From Actinomycetospora sp. NBRC 106375 (GTDB taxonomy: Bacteria; Actinomycetota; Actinomycetes; Mycobacteriales; Pseudonocardiaceae), in NCBI RefSeq assembly GCF_030269665.1, contig NZ_BSTS01000014.1:62001-126000 (forward strand): a DNA stretch of 64,000 nucleotides. Reading direction: 5' to 3'. Within the stretch, counting starts at the first letter, position 1. Each line of letters opens with the position of its first letter. Under the pieces are notes generated by a model. That model ran no database searches and had not been told where the DNA came from. It worked only from the letters and a program-made list of their open reading frames with translations. This document shows, piece after piece, positions 16,615 through 25,492 of the stretch. The translations under genes and the position numbers were made by a program.

Positions 16615-17468
16615 GCTCGCGGACGGTAGGCCGGGTCGTCCGCCCGTTCTTGTACGGAACGGCCATGTGCCCGCAGCATCGGCAGGTACGCCGCGGCGTG
16701 GTCGTGGTCGTCGGCGCCCCCGCACGCCGCGCGGTACTGCGCGACGAACTCCGACGGCGTCGCGCCCGCGAGCCGCCGGCACTCCCGCGTCAGGTGCGCC
16801 TGGTCGTGGTAGCCGACATCGACCGCCCAGCCCGCGAGATCGGCGGGCGCGCCCCGGTCCACCGCCGCATGCACGCGCGCGGTGAAGCCGTGGAAGCGCA
16901 GGACGCGCTGCAACTCCTTCGGTCCCACCCCGACCGCGGCACGGCAGCGTCGGCGCAGCTGGCGCTCGGACACCGGCAGCAGGTCCGGGAGTGCGGCCGT
17001 CCCGCCGCGCCACGGCATCAGGTTCCGCACGGCCTCGTCCACGAGCGGATCGGGAGTGCCGACCGAGCGCCCGACGAACGCCTGCAGGTGGTCGAGCGCG
17101 CGCTGCGGGGTCGGCGCGTCGCCGAGCACGTCGGTCAGGCGCGGGAGACCACGCCACAGCGCGGAGCCGGGCAGGTCCTCGTCGGCCAGTTCGTCGGCCG
17201 GCATCCCGGCGAGGCCGCCGAGCACGCCGGGACGGAGCCGGACACCGACCACCGTGGCGCCCGCCGGGATGTCGCGGTGGGTCGCCGCGGTCAGCGTCCC
17301 GAGCAGTCGGGGCTCCTCCCCGAGGACACAGCGAATCTCCGCCCCGCCGTGGGGCACGTGGCGCTGCGCGACCGGCGCGGCGCCGACCTGCTGGACCCAC
17401 ACCGACGACGCGAGCGCGGCGAGCACCGGCGCCGGCGGCCGATCCCGGTACGACGATCCCGCGATCAC
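16611..17468 (-). CDS. AraC family transcriptional regulator
   Basis: A 285-residue regulator. The N-terminal half is a small-molecule-binding region of the DUF6597 kind ([41 protein letters not shown]). The C-terminal AraC domain has helices [26 protein letters not shown] and [19 protein letters not shown]. It is the first gene of the AraC-epimerase-DHFR operon, divergent from the FAD monooxygenase, and could control both. Confidence 0.88.
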   Translation of the reverse strand: MIAGSSYRDRPPAPVLAALASSVWVQQVGAAPVAQRHVPHGGAEIRCVLGEEPRLLGTLTAATHRDIPAGATVVGVRLRPGVLGGLAGMPADELADEDLPGSALWRGLPRLTDVLGDAPTPQRALDHLQAFVGRSVGTPDPLVDEAVRNLMPWRGGTAALPDLLPVSERQLRRRCRAAVGVGPKELQRVLRFHGFTARVHAAVDRGAPADLAGWAVDVGYHDQAHLTRECRRLAGATPSEFVAQYRAACGGADDHDHAAAYLPMLRAHGRSVQERADDPAYRPRA

Positions 17469-17517
17469 CCCGGCATCTTCCCCGGTTCACCGCGGGGACG
17501 GGGCTAGAGTCCCCGTC

Positions 17518-18747
17518 ATGGCGCCGCCCGCGCTCGACATCCTGGTCTCCGGGGCGAGCGTGGCCGGGCCGGTCACGGCGTACTGGCTGCGCCGCGCCGG
17601 GCACCGGGTCACGGTCGTGGAACGCTCGCCCCGGTCCCGGACCAGCGGCGGCCACGCGGTCGACCTCTTCAGTCCCGCCATCGACGTGGTCGAGCGGATG
17701 GGCGTGCTCGACGCGATCCGCGACCACGCCACCGGGACCGAGCGGATGACGATCCGGCGGGAGTCGGCGCGCCGGGAGGTCACCGTCGACATGCGCCGCC
17801 TGATGAGTGCGGTCGCCCGCCGGCACGTCGAGATCATGCGCGACGACCTCAGCCGCATCCTGTGCGCGGCCTGCGACGATATCGAATGGATCTTCGACGA
17901 CAGCATCACCGCCGTCGCCGACGACGGCGGGGTCACCTTCGAACGCTCCGCCCCGCGACGCTTCGACGTCGTCGTCGGCGCCGACGGCCTGCACTCCGGG
18001 GTCCGCCGGATCGTCTTCGGCCCCGACTCCGGGACCACGCGATGGCTCGGCGGTCACATCGCCGTCGCGGTGATCCCGGCCGACCGCCAGATCCCGGGCC
18101 ACATGACGACGGTGCTCGGGGTCCGGCGGATGGTCGGGGTCTACGGCGCGCGGCACACCGACGACGCCCGCGCGTTCTTCCTGTTCCGTCCCGATACCGA
18201 GCTGCGCTACGACCACCGCGACGTCCCGCGGCAGAAGCAGCTGCTGCGCGACGCGTTCTCCGACGTCGGCGGCGAGGTCCCCGGGCTGCTCGACGAGGTC
18301 GACCGCAGCGCGACCTTCTACTTCGACGCGATCACGCAGCTGGTCCTGGACCGCTGGACCCGGGGGCGGGTGGCGCTGGTCGGCGACGCCGCCTACTGTC
18401 CCGGGCCCGCCGTGGGTGGCAGCACCAGCCTCGCCGTGGTCGGCGCCCACACCCTCGCCGGCGAGATCGCACAGGCCGCGGGCGACACGTCCGTCGCCTT
18501 CCCCGCCTACGAGGACGCGATGCGCGACTACGTGGTCCGCAGCCGCGCCTTCGCGCAGAAGATGGCGACCCGGCTCGTCCCGGGCTCGCGCCTCGGTGGG
18601 TGGGCGCTGGCCACGGGCGCCGCGACCGTCGCCCGGCTCCCCACGGCCCTGGGTCGCCGACTCGTCAGCATGGGCAGCGGCGACCTCGGGCTGCACGAGT
18701 CGGTCGCGCTGCGCGACTACCCCGCCCTGCGCGCGACGGCGACCTGA
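17518..18747 (+). CDS. FAD-dependent aromatic-ring monooxygenase-like protein
   Basis: A 409-residue class A flavoprotein monooxygenase: dinucleotide motif [14 protein letters not shown], a DG segment ([17 protein letters not shown]) and the second FAD motif [14 protein letters not shown] followed by [18 protein letters not shown]. Such enzymes hydroxylate aromatic or polyketide substrates or inactivate drugs; the substrate is unknown. A TAGAGT hexamer 8 bp upstream of ATG 17518 suggests a leaderless message. Divergent from the AraC gene with a 49-bp gap. Confidence 0.9.
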   Translation: MAPPALDILVSGASVAGPVTAYWLRRAGHRVTVVERSPRSRTSGGHAVDLFSPAIDVVERMGVLDAIRDHATGTERMTIRRESARREVTVDMRRLMSAVARRHVEIMRDDLSRILCAACDDIEWIFDDSITAVADDGGVTFERSAPRRFDVVVGADGLHSGVRRIVFGPDSGTTRWLGGHIAVAVIPADRQIPGHMTTVLGVRRMVGVYGARHTDDARAFFLFRPDTELRYDHRDVPRQKQLLRDAFSDVGGEVPGLLDEVDRSATFYFDAITQLVLDRWTRGRVALVGDAAYCPGPAVGGSTSLAVVGAHTLAGEIAQAAGDTSVAFPAYEDAMRDYVVRSRAFAQKMATRLVPGSRLGGWALATGAATVARLPTALGRRLVSMGSGDLGLHESVALRDYPALRATAT

Positions 18748-18842
18748 CGATCCCCTGACGACCCCCGGGGCGCACCGTGATGGGCGGCGCCGAGGACACC
18801 CGCGCCGGGTAGCGTCGGCCGCGACCGGCGGGAGGACCTGCG

Positions 18843-19544
18843 ATGGCGACGCGCGTGCTGCTCGTCGAGGACGACGAGCGCATCCGTCAGGCGCTCGGCC
18901 TCGCGCTGGCCGACGAGGGCTACGACGTCGTCGAGACGGCCACCGGCGAGGAGGCGCTCGACGTGGTCGACCCCGACCTCGACGTCGTGCTCCTCGACCT
19001 CATGCTGCCCGGCATCGACGGCATCGAGGTCTGCTCGACGCTGCGCTCGCGGGGCGACCTACCGATCATCATCGCGACCGCCCGCACCGACACCGCCGAC
19101 GTCATCGCCGGGCTCGAGGCGGGCGCCGACGACTACGTGACCAAGCCGCTGGTGGCCGGTGAGCTCTCCGCGCGCATCCGGGCGCTGCTGCGACGACGCC
19201 GGCCGGCCGCATCGCCCGACGCCGACGACGGAGCCCCCGGCCCCCCGGAGGTACGCCTCGGCGAGCTGACGATCCATCCGGGCCGGCAGGCGGTGGAGCG
19301 CCACGGCGTCCCGGTACACCTGACCCACACCGAGTTCCGCCTGCTCTCCGAGCTCGTGTCCGCCGGCGGGGACGTCGTGACCCGCGAGCAGCTCCTCCAG
19401 CGCGTGTGGGGCTACGACTACTTCGGCGACACCCGGCTGCTCGACGTCCACGTGCGCCGGCTCCGACGCAAGATCGAGCCCGACCCCGACGCACCGACGC
19501 TGGTCCTGACCGTCCGCGGGTCGGGCTACCGCGCGGCGCGGTGA
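18843..19544 (+). CDS. OmpR-family response regulator
   Basis: A 233-residue two-component regulator. The receiver has the acidic pair in VEDDERI (residues 8-9), the phospho-acceptor Asp in [13 protein letters not shown] (about 53) and Lys in YVTKPL (about 102). The winged helix spans about 135-230 ([38 protein letters not shown]). Closest in kind to MtrA/CseB. GGGAGGA precedes ATG 18843, and a TAGCGT -10-like box lies at 18810-18815. Cotranscribed with the sensor kinase through a GTGA overlap. Confidence 0.93.
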   Translation: MATRVLLVEDDERIRQALGLALADEGYDVVETATGEEALDVVDPDLDVVLLDLMLPGIDGIEVCSTLRSRGDLPIIIATARTDTADVIAGLEAGADDYVTKPLVAGELSARIRALLRRRRPAASPDADDGAPGPPEVRLGELTIHPGRQAVERHGVPVHLTHTEFRLLSELVSAGGDVVTREQLLQRVWGYDYFGDTRLLDVHVRRLRRKIEPDPDAPTLVLTVRGSGYRAAR

Positions 19545-20926
19545 GGACGGCGCTGCTCCGCCGCTGGCGCGCGGTGTCGCTGCGCTGGCGGGTGGCGCTC
19601 GCGTTCGGGCTCGTCACCACCGCGCTGGCGGGCCTCCTGTCCGTCGCGACCTGGCAGCTCGCGTCGAGCTACATGCTCGAGCAGCGGGAACGCGGGGCGA
19701 CCAGCCAGGCGGTGGTCGACGCCCGGCTCGTGGCGGACAGCCTGCGGCGGGGGTCCGACGACCTCCCCACGCTGCTCGTCGGGCTGACCGGCGAGCCGGG
19801 GACGACGGTGCTCCTCGAACGCGGCGGCGCGTGGACCATGGCCGGGCAGCCGGTGGAGGTCGAGCAGGTGCCCACCGTGCTGCTCGCCTCCGCGGCAGCC
19901 GGGACGCCGTCCCGCCAGCGCCTGCGCATCAGCGGCGCCCCGGTCCTGGCCGTGGCCGTCGCGGTGACACCGACCGGCGACCTCTTCGTGCGGCTCGCGC
20001 CGCTCACCGAGCTGGACCGGACCCTGCGCTACGTCTCCGCCGTGCTCGTCGCCGGCACCGCGCTCGCCGGGCTGCTCGGGGTGCTGCTGGGCTGGTGGAC
20101 GGCGCGGCGGGCGCTCCGCCCCCTCACCGATCTCACCGATGCGGCGGCCCGTATGGCCGAGGGCGATCTGCGCGCCCGGCTCCCGACGCGCCACGAGGCG
20201 GATCTCGCCCCGCTCGCCACGCGGTTCAACGACACCGCGGACGCCCTCGCCGAGCGCGTGCAGCGCGACGCCCGGTTCGCCGGCGACGTGAGCCACGAGC
20301 TCCGGACGCCGCTGACCACCATGATCAATGCGGGCGAGGTGCTCCGGCGCCGGCGCGACGAGCTGCCCGAGGCCGCGCGGCGTGCGGTGGACCTGCTCGT
20401 CGCCGATGTCCGCCGGTTCCATCGCATGGTGGAGGACCTCCTGGAGATCTCCCGTGGTATCCAGGCCCCGGACCGGCACGATCTGGAGCCCGTGGACCTC
20501 GCGGTCGTCGCCGAGAACGTACCTGCCGCGCTCACGCCGGGCGGCGTCCTCGAGATCGAGCGCCCCGCGCCGCTGGTGTCGGCCGACCGACGGCGACTGG
20601 ACCGGGTCCTGGCCAACCTGTGCGAGAACGCCGGACACCACGGCGGCGGGGTCGTGCGCCTCGGGGTTCGGCGCCGTGACGGGTGGGCTGCGATCGAGGT
20701 CGACGACGAAGGGCCCGGGGTCCCGGAGGAGCTGCGCGACCGGGTCTTCGAGCGCTTCACCCGCGGCCCCAGGACGGGACGGGACGGGGCGGACACCGGC
20801 GGCACCGGCCTGGGACTCGCCCTCGTGGCGCAGCACATCCACGGCCTCGGCGGGCGCGTCTGGGTCGAGGACAGGCCGGGCGGCGGCGCCCGGTTCGTCG
20901 TCGCGCTGCGCGAGGTGACCCCGTGA
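19541..20926 (+). CDS. Sensor histidine kinase (MtrB/CseC type)
   Basis: A 461-residue membrane kinase. TM1 lies at about residues 17-38, an extracytoplasmic sensor of about 120 residues follows, TM2 at about 168-188, then HAMP (ARRALRPLTDLTDAAARMAEGDL), the H box FAGDVSHELRTPLTTM, N box NLCENAGHHGGG, G1 VDDEGPGVP and G2 GTGLGLALVAQH. All catalytic motifs are intact. GTG 19541 overlaps the response-regulator stop. Signals from the envelope are likely, but the stimulus is unknown. Confidence 0.93.
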   Translation: MRTALLRRWRAVSLRWRVALAFGLVTTALAGLLSVATWQLASSYMLEQRERGATSQAVVDARLVADSLRRGSDDLPTLLVGLTGEPGTTVLLERGGAWTMAGQPVEVEQVPTVLLASAAAGTPSRQRLRISGAPVLAVAVAVTPTGDLFVRLAPLTELDRTLRYVSAVLVAGTALAGLLGVLLGWWTARRALRPLTDLTDAAARMAEGDLRARLPTRHEADLAPLATRFNDTADALAERVQRDARFAGDVSHELRTPLTTMINAGEVLRRRRDELPEAARRAVDLLVADVRRFHRMVEDLLEISRGIQAPDRHDLEPVDLAVVAENVPAALTPGGVLEIERPAPLVSADRRRLDRVLANLCENAGHHGGGVVRLGVRRRDGWAAIEVDDEGPGVPEELRDRVFERFTRGPRTGRDGADTGGTGLGLALVAQHIHGLGGRVWVEDRPGGGARFVVALREVTP

Positions 20927-21084
20927 GGCGGGCCGGTGTCGGCGTGCTGGCGGTGCTGCTCCTCGCCGTGGCGGGCTGTGGCGTCGACGCCGAGAGCGAT
21001 CCGGAGCCGTTGCCACCGACCACGCCGGTGGTCCTGACGCCCTCGGTGACCCAGGAGCCGGCACCGCCGCCGACCGTCAGGTGA
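20923..21084 (+). CDS. Mini-lipoprotein downstream of the two-component pair
   Basis: A 53-residue product: basic start VRRAGVG, hydrophobic stretch VLAVLLLAVAGC with a good lipobox (VAGC), then about 30 residues of Pro/Thr-rich tether ending TVR. GTG 20923 overlaps the kinase stop (GTGA). In related operons the third gene encodes a larger lipoprotein (CseA, LpqB or GerMN types); here only the anchor and tether remain. It may be a genuine short sensor accessory or the stub of a truncated gene. Confidence 0.68.
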   Translation: MRRAGVGVLAVLLLAVAGCGVDAESDPEPLPPTTPVVLTPSVTQEPAPPPTVR

Positions 21085-21169
21085 CCGCAAGCCGCGACGT
21101 CTTCCGACGGGCGCCGATCGGGCGTTGTCTGGGGGCGGTGACCGCGACCGACGGGAGGAGAACGCCGCG

Positions 21170-21526
21170 GTGGACGAACCCGATTTCGTCGATCTCTCCG
21201 GTGTGGTCTGCCCGGACACGGGCGTCACGGCGCGCGAGGCCGCCGTCAGCGCGATCATCGCCCGGGACCACCTCGGGGCGGAGGCGAGCACCACGGAGAC
21301 GGCGGAGACCACCGCCCGGCGGCTCGCGATGATCGAGGACGTGCGCGTCCTCACCGGCGTGCTCGCGCTGGAGCTCGGGGACGGCGGCAGCACGGACAGC
21401 GGGTTCGACCCGGCCCGTCAGGCGCGTCTCGTCCACGAGGCGACGATGCGCTCGGACTCGTTCGCGCTCTGCGCGGCGCTCACCCTCGTCGGGCTGGACG
21501 ACGAGGCCCGTCCGGGTCCCGGGTAG
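21170..21526 (+). CDS. Hypothetical protein
   Basis: A 118-residue acidic protein (DEPDFVDLSGVVCPDTGVTAREA, then alternating helices to GLDDEARPGPG). Two Cys, no membrane segment. GTG 21170 follows GGGAGGAG by about 10 bp. No family recognised; convergent with the Ddn-like gene 8 bp downstream. Confidence 0.55.
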   Translation: MDEPDFVDLSGVVCPDTGVTAREAAVSAIIARDHLGAEASTTETAETTARRLAMIEDVRVLTGVLALELGDGGSTDSGFDPARQARLVHEATMRSDSFALCAALTLVGLDDEARPGPG

Positions 21527-21534
21527 GCCGCGGG

Positions 21535-22035
21535 TCAGGCCGGTGCGGGGTCGGGACGGGTCGTGAGCAGGACCAGCGGCACGCCGTGCTCCCCGTCGGC
21601 ACCGATCCGCTCGTACGCCTCCGGGGAACCGTCGACGTCGTGGTCGAGCAGCCGCATGAGGGCCGCGGCCGTGCGGGGACGCCGCGCCGCGTACCCGGCG
21701 AGCAGGCGTCCCGACTCGGCGGCGGGCAGCGGGCGGGCCCAGCCGTCCCGGCGCCGCCATCCGACCTGATAGCTGACCTCCGGGTGAGCCAGGACGTTGC
21801 GGAACCACGCGGCACGGGGGCCGTAGCCCGACGCCACGACCCAGGACCCGGGGTCGGCGCCCGGGCCGACGACCTCGAGCACGACCTGGCGCGGACGTCC
21901 CGTCCGGCGCCCGACATGGGTCAGCAGCACCAGGCGGCGCCCGAACAGCCCGCCCAGGCCGCAGCGGTAGACCAGGATCGGCGCGCGGACCACGGCGCGG
22001 GAGAGCCTCCGCCGAGCCGGTGACGCGGTGCGCAT
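21535..22035 (-). CDS. Deazaflavin (F420)-dependent nitroreductase-family protein
   Basis: A 166-residue split beta-barrel protein of the DDN/DUF385 group: RLVLLTHVGRRTGRPRQVVLEVVG is the characteristic F420-phosphate-binding stretch, followed by WVVASGYGPRAAWFRNVLAHPEVSYQVG. Members reduce quinones or nitroaromatics with F420H2. It occurs with an F420-type LLM protein elsewhere in the window, consistent with an F420-making actinobacterium. An upstream GAGGAGGG-like sequence precedes ATG 22035. Confidence 0.88.
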   Translation of the reverse strand: MRTASPARRRLSRAVVRAPILVYRCGLGGLFGRRLVLLTHVGRRTGRPRQVVLEVVGPGADPGSWVVASGYGPRAAWFRNVLAHPEVSYQVGWRRRDGWARPLPAAESGRLLAGYAARRPRTAAALMRLLDHDVDGSPEAYERIGADGEHGVPLVLLTTRPDPAPA

Positions 22036-22110
22036 CGGGCCCTCCTCACGGTCGAGAGGAGAGCCCAGTGCACTCGCCCGACCCCGGGCGACGCCACGGG
22101 TCGCCGGAGA

Positions 22111-22127
22111 CGTCAGCCGATCGCAAG
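22111..22127 (+). repeat. 17-bp direct repeat, copy 1
   Basis: CGTCAGCCGATCGCAAG, identical to 22872-22888. It ends 1 bp before the MmpS-like stop codon; together the copies bracket the two-gene MmpS-like unit. Confidence 0.8.
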
Positions 22128-22128
22128 C

Positions 22129-22569
22129 TCACTGTCCCGACACGCGGCCGACGCAGGAGGCCACCGTGTACGGCAGGGTCGACGTCTGCTCGGCGACCAC
22201 GCGTCCGTCCACGGTGATCCGGCACGTGATCTGTCCGGCGCCCGCGGACGACGACTGCGCCGTGAGCGTGTAGGTCGCCGGCGCGCGGGCCGGGGACGCC
22301 GTCCGGCGCCACGGCAGGCCCACCCCGTTCTCGCGCGCGACGCCGCCGATCGGCCCGGAGGTGACCAGCACCCGGGCCGCGTCCCCGCTGAGCTCGTAGA
22401 CGACTCCCGCGGTGGGAGATGCGGGCCCGGACCGCGACACGGGGGTCGCGGCCGGCGCGCCGGACCCGGCGAGCGCGAGGCCGCCGCCGATCGCGAAGCC
22501 GACCACGACGGCCCCGACCGCCCACGGCCACCGGCGCCGGTCCCCCCGCGCACGGCGGTGTTCCGTCAC
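22129..22569 (-). CDS. MmpS-like membrane-anchored protein
   Basis: A 146-residue protein with one N-terminal membrane anchor (about residues 14-36, WAVGAVVVGFAIGGGLAL) and an external beta-sandwich: GVVYELSGDA, VGLPWRRTAS, GQITCRITVDGRVVAEQ and a final SC. The pattern matches mycobacterial MmpS proteins, which assist MmpL lipid/siderophore exporters, but no mmpL gene is nearby. GTG 22569 overlaps the stop of the small upstream gene (GTGA), which fixes the start. Confidence 0.75.
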   Translation of the reverse strand: MTEHRRARGDRRRWPWAVGAVVVGFAIGGGLALAGSGAPAATPVSRSGPASPTAGVVYELSGDAARVLVTSGPIGGVARENGVGLPWRRTASPARAPATYTLTAQSSSAGAGQITCRITVDGRVVAEQTSTLPYTVASCVGRVSGQ

Positions 22570-22757
22570 CGCCCGCACCCGCGGCGGGGACCTCGACGTC
22601 GGCCTCGCGCCCGACCCGCCGGCTCGTCGGACCCGAACGCCACCGAGCCGGGGCGGTAGCCCGCCGGCACCCCGCTCGCGGTGCCGAACGGCACCGGCGG
22701 CTCGACGGCGGGGTCCGCCTCGGTCTCGCTCCCCGACGGCCCGTCGTGGTCCTGCAT
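22566..22757 (-). CDS. Small proline/glycine-rich protein coupled to MmpS-like gene
   Basis: A 63-residue hydrophilic product (MQDHDGPSGSETEADPAVEP, PAGYRPGSVAFGSDEP, Arg-rich tail). ATG 22757 has GGAGGA seven bases upstream, one of the clearest ribosome sites here, and the stop overlaps the next start in GTGA form. It may be a leader ORF driving translation of the MmpS-like gene, or the original N-terminus of that protein split by a frameshift. Confidence 0.55.
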   Translation of the reverse strand: MQDHDGPSGSETEADPAVEPPVPFGTASGVPAGYRPGSVAFGSDEPAGRARGRRRGPRRGCGR

Positions 22758-23010
22758 GGTGAACGTCCTCCGATCGTCGAGCACGGCTTCACGGGGACCA
22801 ACCCGCCGGCGCGCCGGGGAGATGCCGATCCCCGCCTGACGACTGCCTGACGATCGCCCCGATCCGGCCGCCGTCAGCCGATCGCAAGGCGTCGCCGGCT
22901 CACATCGGGACGCCGCGTGTCGTTCATCCCGAGGGGCGACGCGCGGTCGGCGAGGGGGCGGTCCACGCGGCGCCCCCTGAACCGGCCCCACCCCGAGGAG
23001 CGATCCCCAC
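22758..23010. promoter_or_regulatory. Divergent intergenic region (253 bp)
   Basis: Lies between the MmpS-like unit (leftward) and the GlxA-like gene (rightward). It contains the second 17-bp repeat and a local duplication of a CTGACGA-type motif near 22840-22855. No confident promoter hexamers and no coding signal were seen. Confidence 0.4.
22872..22888 (+). repeat. 17-bp direct repeat, copy 2
   Basis: CGTCAGCCGATCGCAAG, identical to 22111-22127, in the same orientation and 761 bp away. It lies about 120 bp upstream of the GlxA-like start. Confidence 0.8.
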
Positions 23011-24966
23011 GTGCCGCGCCCTTCGCGCCGCCGATCCACGATGCTGCTGGGCACGCTCGCCGCGGCGGTGCTGCTCGCGGTCAACCTGCCGCCCGCACTG
23101 GCCTACGTGAGCCGGTGGCGCCACGAGCAGCTGATCAACAGCCAGCCCTACCTGCAGGAGCACGGCCGGTGGGACGTCGTCGACGTGCCACCGGCCGACC
23201 GCGTCAACGCGATCCACGCCGCCCTGCTGCCGACCGGGAAGGTCCTGCTCATCGCGGGCTCGGGCAACAAGGAGGACCTGTTCGCCACGAAGGCGCTCAA
23301 GAGCCTCCTCTACGACCCCCGGGACGGCTCGACGCGCATGATCCCGGTGCCCGACGACATGTTCTGCGGCGGCCAGACCCTGCTCCCCGACGGCCGGCTG
23401 CTCGTCGCCGGCGGCACCGCGCGCTACGAGAAGCTCGCGGGCGCCGTGACCCACGCCGCCGGCGCGATGCGCGTGAAGAACGAGGACCCGGACGTCGCCC
23501 GGCCCCTGCCGGCGGGGACCGAGTTCGTCGCGCCGTCCGGTCAGCGCTACCGCAGCGCCCGCGACGCGGTCGTGCCGCCGGCAGCCAAGACCGCGACGCG
23601 CACCGGCGCCACCGTCACCGCGAGCGAGGTGACGGTGTTCGTCGAGGCCGTGACGCCCGGACCGGGCGCGGTGGCCCCGGACCGGGCTCAGTACGCCGTC
23701 GCCGGGCTGCCGCCGGACCAGAGCCGCGACCTCTACGGGCTGGGTGACCCCATGACCCTGGACAAGCAGGACTACCAGGGGACGGACAAGGCGTTCACGT
23801 TCGATCCCGTGACCGAGACGTGGTCGCCGGTCGGGGACATGGTGTTCGCGCGGTGGTACCCGACGCTGACCCCCATGGTCGACGGACGCGTCCTCGCGAC
23901 GGCCGGCCTCGACGGCGTCGGCGAGGTCCTCAACGGCCAGACCGAGGAGTTCGACCCGGTCACGAACACGTGGACCGAGCGCAAGGACCTGACCCACTAC
24001 TTCCCGACCTACCCCGGGCTGTTCACCACCGCCCGGCCGGACGAGCTGCTCTACACCGGCACCACCGCCGGCTACGGGCCCGCCGAGCAGGGCCGCGTCC
24101 CCGGCCTGTGGGACCTGGACGACAACGCCTTCACCCCGCTGCCCGGGCTGCGCGATCCCGACCTGCTCGAGACGTCCGGGTCCGCCTGGGTCGGCCCCGT
24201 CCAGGACCAGCGCATGGCCGTCGTCGGCGGCGGCGGCATCGGCGAGAGCCCGCGGTCGACCGCGCGGATCGACCTCGTCGACCTCGACGACCCGGCACCT
24301 CACTTCACGCCCGGCCCCGAGCTCCCGGCGCCGACGCGCTACCCGAACCTCGTCACGCTGCCCGACGACACGATGCTGATCAGCAACGGCTCCCGCGACT
24401 ACCGCGGCAAGGGCGCGTCCGACCTCCTCCAGGCCCGGCTCTACCACCCGGGCCCCGGCGGCGGGACCCTGACCGCGGCCGCTGACCCCGTGGTGGGGCG
24501 GAACTACCACACCGAAGGCCTCCTGCTGCCCGACGGCCGTGTCCTCACCGCGGGCTCCGACCCGCTGTTCGACGACGAGCACGACACGGTGCCCGGGACG
24601 TTCGAGCAACGGCTGGAGATCTACTCGCCGCCCTACCTGTTCCAGGGACGTCGGCCGCAGATCGAGACGGCACCGGACACGGCCGAGCGCGGCGAGCAGC
24701 TGGCGATCGCCACCCCGGACGCCGCCCGCGTCCAGCGCGCGCGGCTCGTGCGGCTGGCGAGCTCCACCCACGTCACGAGCGTCGACCAGCGGTCCGTGGC
24801 CCTCGGCGTGACGCGCACGGCGACCGGGGTCCGCGTCGACGTCCCCGACGCCGTCCGGACGGTGCCGACCGGCTTCTACATGCTCTTCCTCGTCGACGAC
24901 CGCGGCGTGCCCTCCACGGGCCGGATCCTGCGCGTCGACGGCGGAGAGCCGACCCGCACGGAGTGA
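23011..24966 (+). CDS. glxA: GlxA-like mononuclear copper radical oxidase
   Basis: A 651-residue secreted or membrane-anchored kelch/galactose-oxidase family protein with an N-terminal hydrophobic anchor (about 11-30). The copper-radical site is readable: Cys119 in MFCGGQ and Tyr283 in ARWYPT (the expected thioether pair), Tyr499-His500 in RNYHTE, and His587 in SSTHVT. The C-terminal early-set domain is typical. Streptomyces GlxA (about 645 aa) oxidises glycan ends at hyphal tips together with the synthase CslA. No cslA-like gene lies next to this copy. GTG 23011 follows GAGGAG by about 10 bp. Confidence 0.88.
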   Translation: MPRPSRRRSTMLLGTLAAAVLLAVNLPPALAYVSRWRHEQLINSQPYLQEHGRWDVVDVPPADRVNAIHAALLPTGKVLLIAGSGNKEDLFATKALKSLLYDPRDGSTRMIPVPDDMFCGGQTLLPDGRLLVAGGTARYEKLAGAVTHAAGAMRVKNEDPDVARPLPAGTEFVAPSGQRYRSARDAVVPPAAKTATRTGATVTASEVTVFVEAVTPGPGAVAPDRAQYAVAGLPPDQSRDLYGLGDPMTLDKQDYQGTDKAFTFDPVTETWSPVGDMVFARWYPTLTPMVDGRVLATAGLDGVGEVLNGQTEEFDPVTNTWTERKDLTHYFPTYPGLFTTARPDELLYTGTTAGYGPAEQGRVPGLWDLDDNAFTPLPGLRDPDLLETSGSAWVGPVQDQRMAVVGGGGIGESPRSTARIDLVDLDDPAPHFTPGPELPAPTRYPNLVTLPDDTMLISNGSRDYRGKGASDLLQARLYHPGPGGGTLTAAADPVVGRNYHTEGLLLPDGRVLTAGSDPLFDDEHDTVPGTFEQRLEIYSPPYLFQGRRPQIETAPDTAERGEQLAIATPDAARVQRARLVRLASSTHVTSVDQRSVALGVTRTATGVRVDVPDAVRTVPTGFYMLFLVDDRGVPSTGRILRVDGGEPTRTE

Positions 24967-24977
24967 CGAAGACCCCG

Positions 24978-25019
24978 TTGCGCGGAACATTGCCCAAGGC
25001 AATCATTGCCGTGTGCAAT
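24978..25019 (+). promoter_or_regulatory. MarR promoter with two tandem palindromes
   Basis: TTGCGC (24978-24983), 17 bp, AATCAT (25001-25006) form a plausible promoter, with transcription starting about at the GTG 25013 (leaderless). ATTGCC-CAA-GGCAAT (24989-25003) sits between -35 and -10, and ATTGC-CGTGT-GCAAT (25005-25019) covers the start codon. Two near-identical sites 16 bp apart fit cooperative binding of a MarR dimer pair and autorepression. Confidence 0.65.
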
Positions 25020-25492
25020 CCTCCGAGGAGCCCGCCGACGAGCTCGTCGACGCGGTGATGACCGCGAGCCGGGCCCTGCTCGCCGTGGTCGTCCGCTCGC
25101 TGGCGGCCGTCGACGAGGACGTGACGCTGCCGCAGTACCGGGCGCTGGTGGTGCTGGCCCAACGGGGCCGGATGCGCCCGGCCGAGCTCGCCACCGCGCT
25201 GGCGGTCACGCCACCGACGTGCACGCGGATGTGCGGGCGGCTCGAGACCAAGGGACTGGTCGTCCGCGAGCGCCCGGCCGACGACCGCCGCGCCGTCGAC
25301 GTGTCGCTCTCGGAGGCGGGCCGCGACCTCGTCGAGGACGTCAGCCGCCGGCGCCGCGACGAGCTGCGGACCCTGCTCGCGGACGTGCCGCCCGCGCGCC
25401 GGGCCGCGGTGGTCGAGGGCCTGCGCTCCCTCGCCGACGCCGCGGGCGAGGTGCCCGAACCGGAGTGGGCCCTCGGCCGGGTGACCCCGTGA
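25013..25492 (+). CDS. MarR family transcriptional regulator
   Basis: A 159-residue winged-helix regulator: LPQYRALVVLAQRGRMRPAEL, recognition helix LAVTPPTCTRMCGRLETKGL, wing VRERPADDRRAVDVSLSEAG. GTG 25013 is chosen; the first codons overlap the second palindrome. Its stop overlaps the ClC start (GTGA), so it most likely controls the channel gene as well as itself. Confidence 0.9.
   Translation: MQSSEEPADELVDAVMTASRALLAVVVRSLAAVDEDVTLPQYRALVVLAQRGRMRPAELATALAVTPPTCTRMCGRLETKGLVVRERPADDRRAVDVSLSEAGRDLVEDVSRRRRDELRTLLADVPPARRAAVVEGLRSLADAAGEVPEPEWALGRVTP

Noticed and set aside
16615-18696. Upstream extension of the epimerase frame
   Set aside because: No ribosome site; it runs antisense through the FAD monooxygenase, and ATGA coupling fixes the start at 16614.
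22924-25002. Long minus-strand frame opposite the GlxA-like gene
   Set aside because: Shadow frame without domains; the copper-oxidase residues are on the plus strand.
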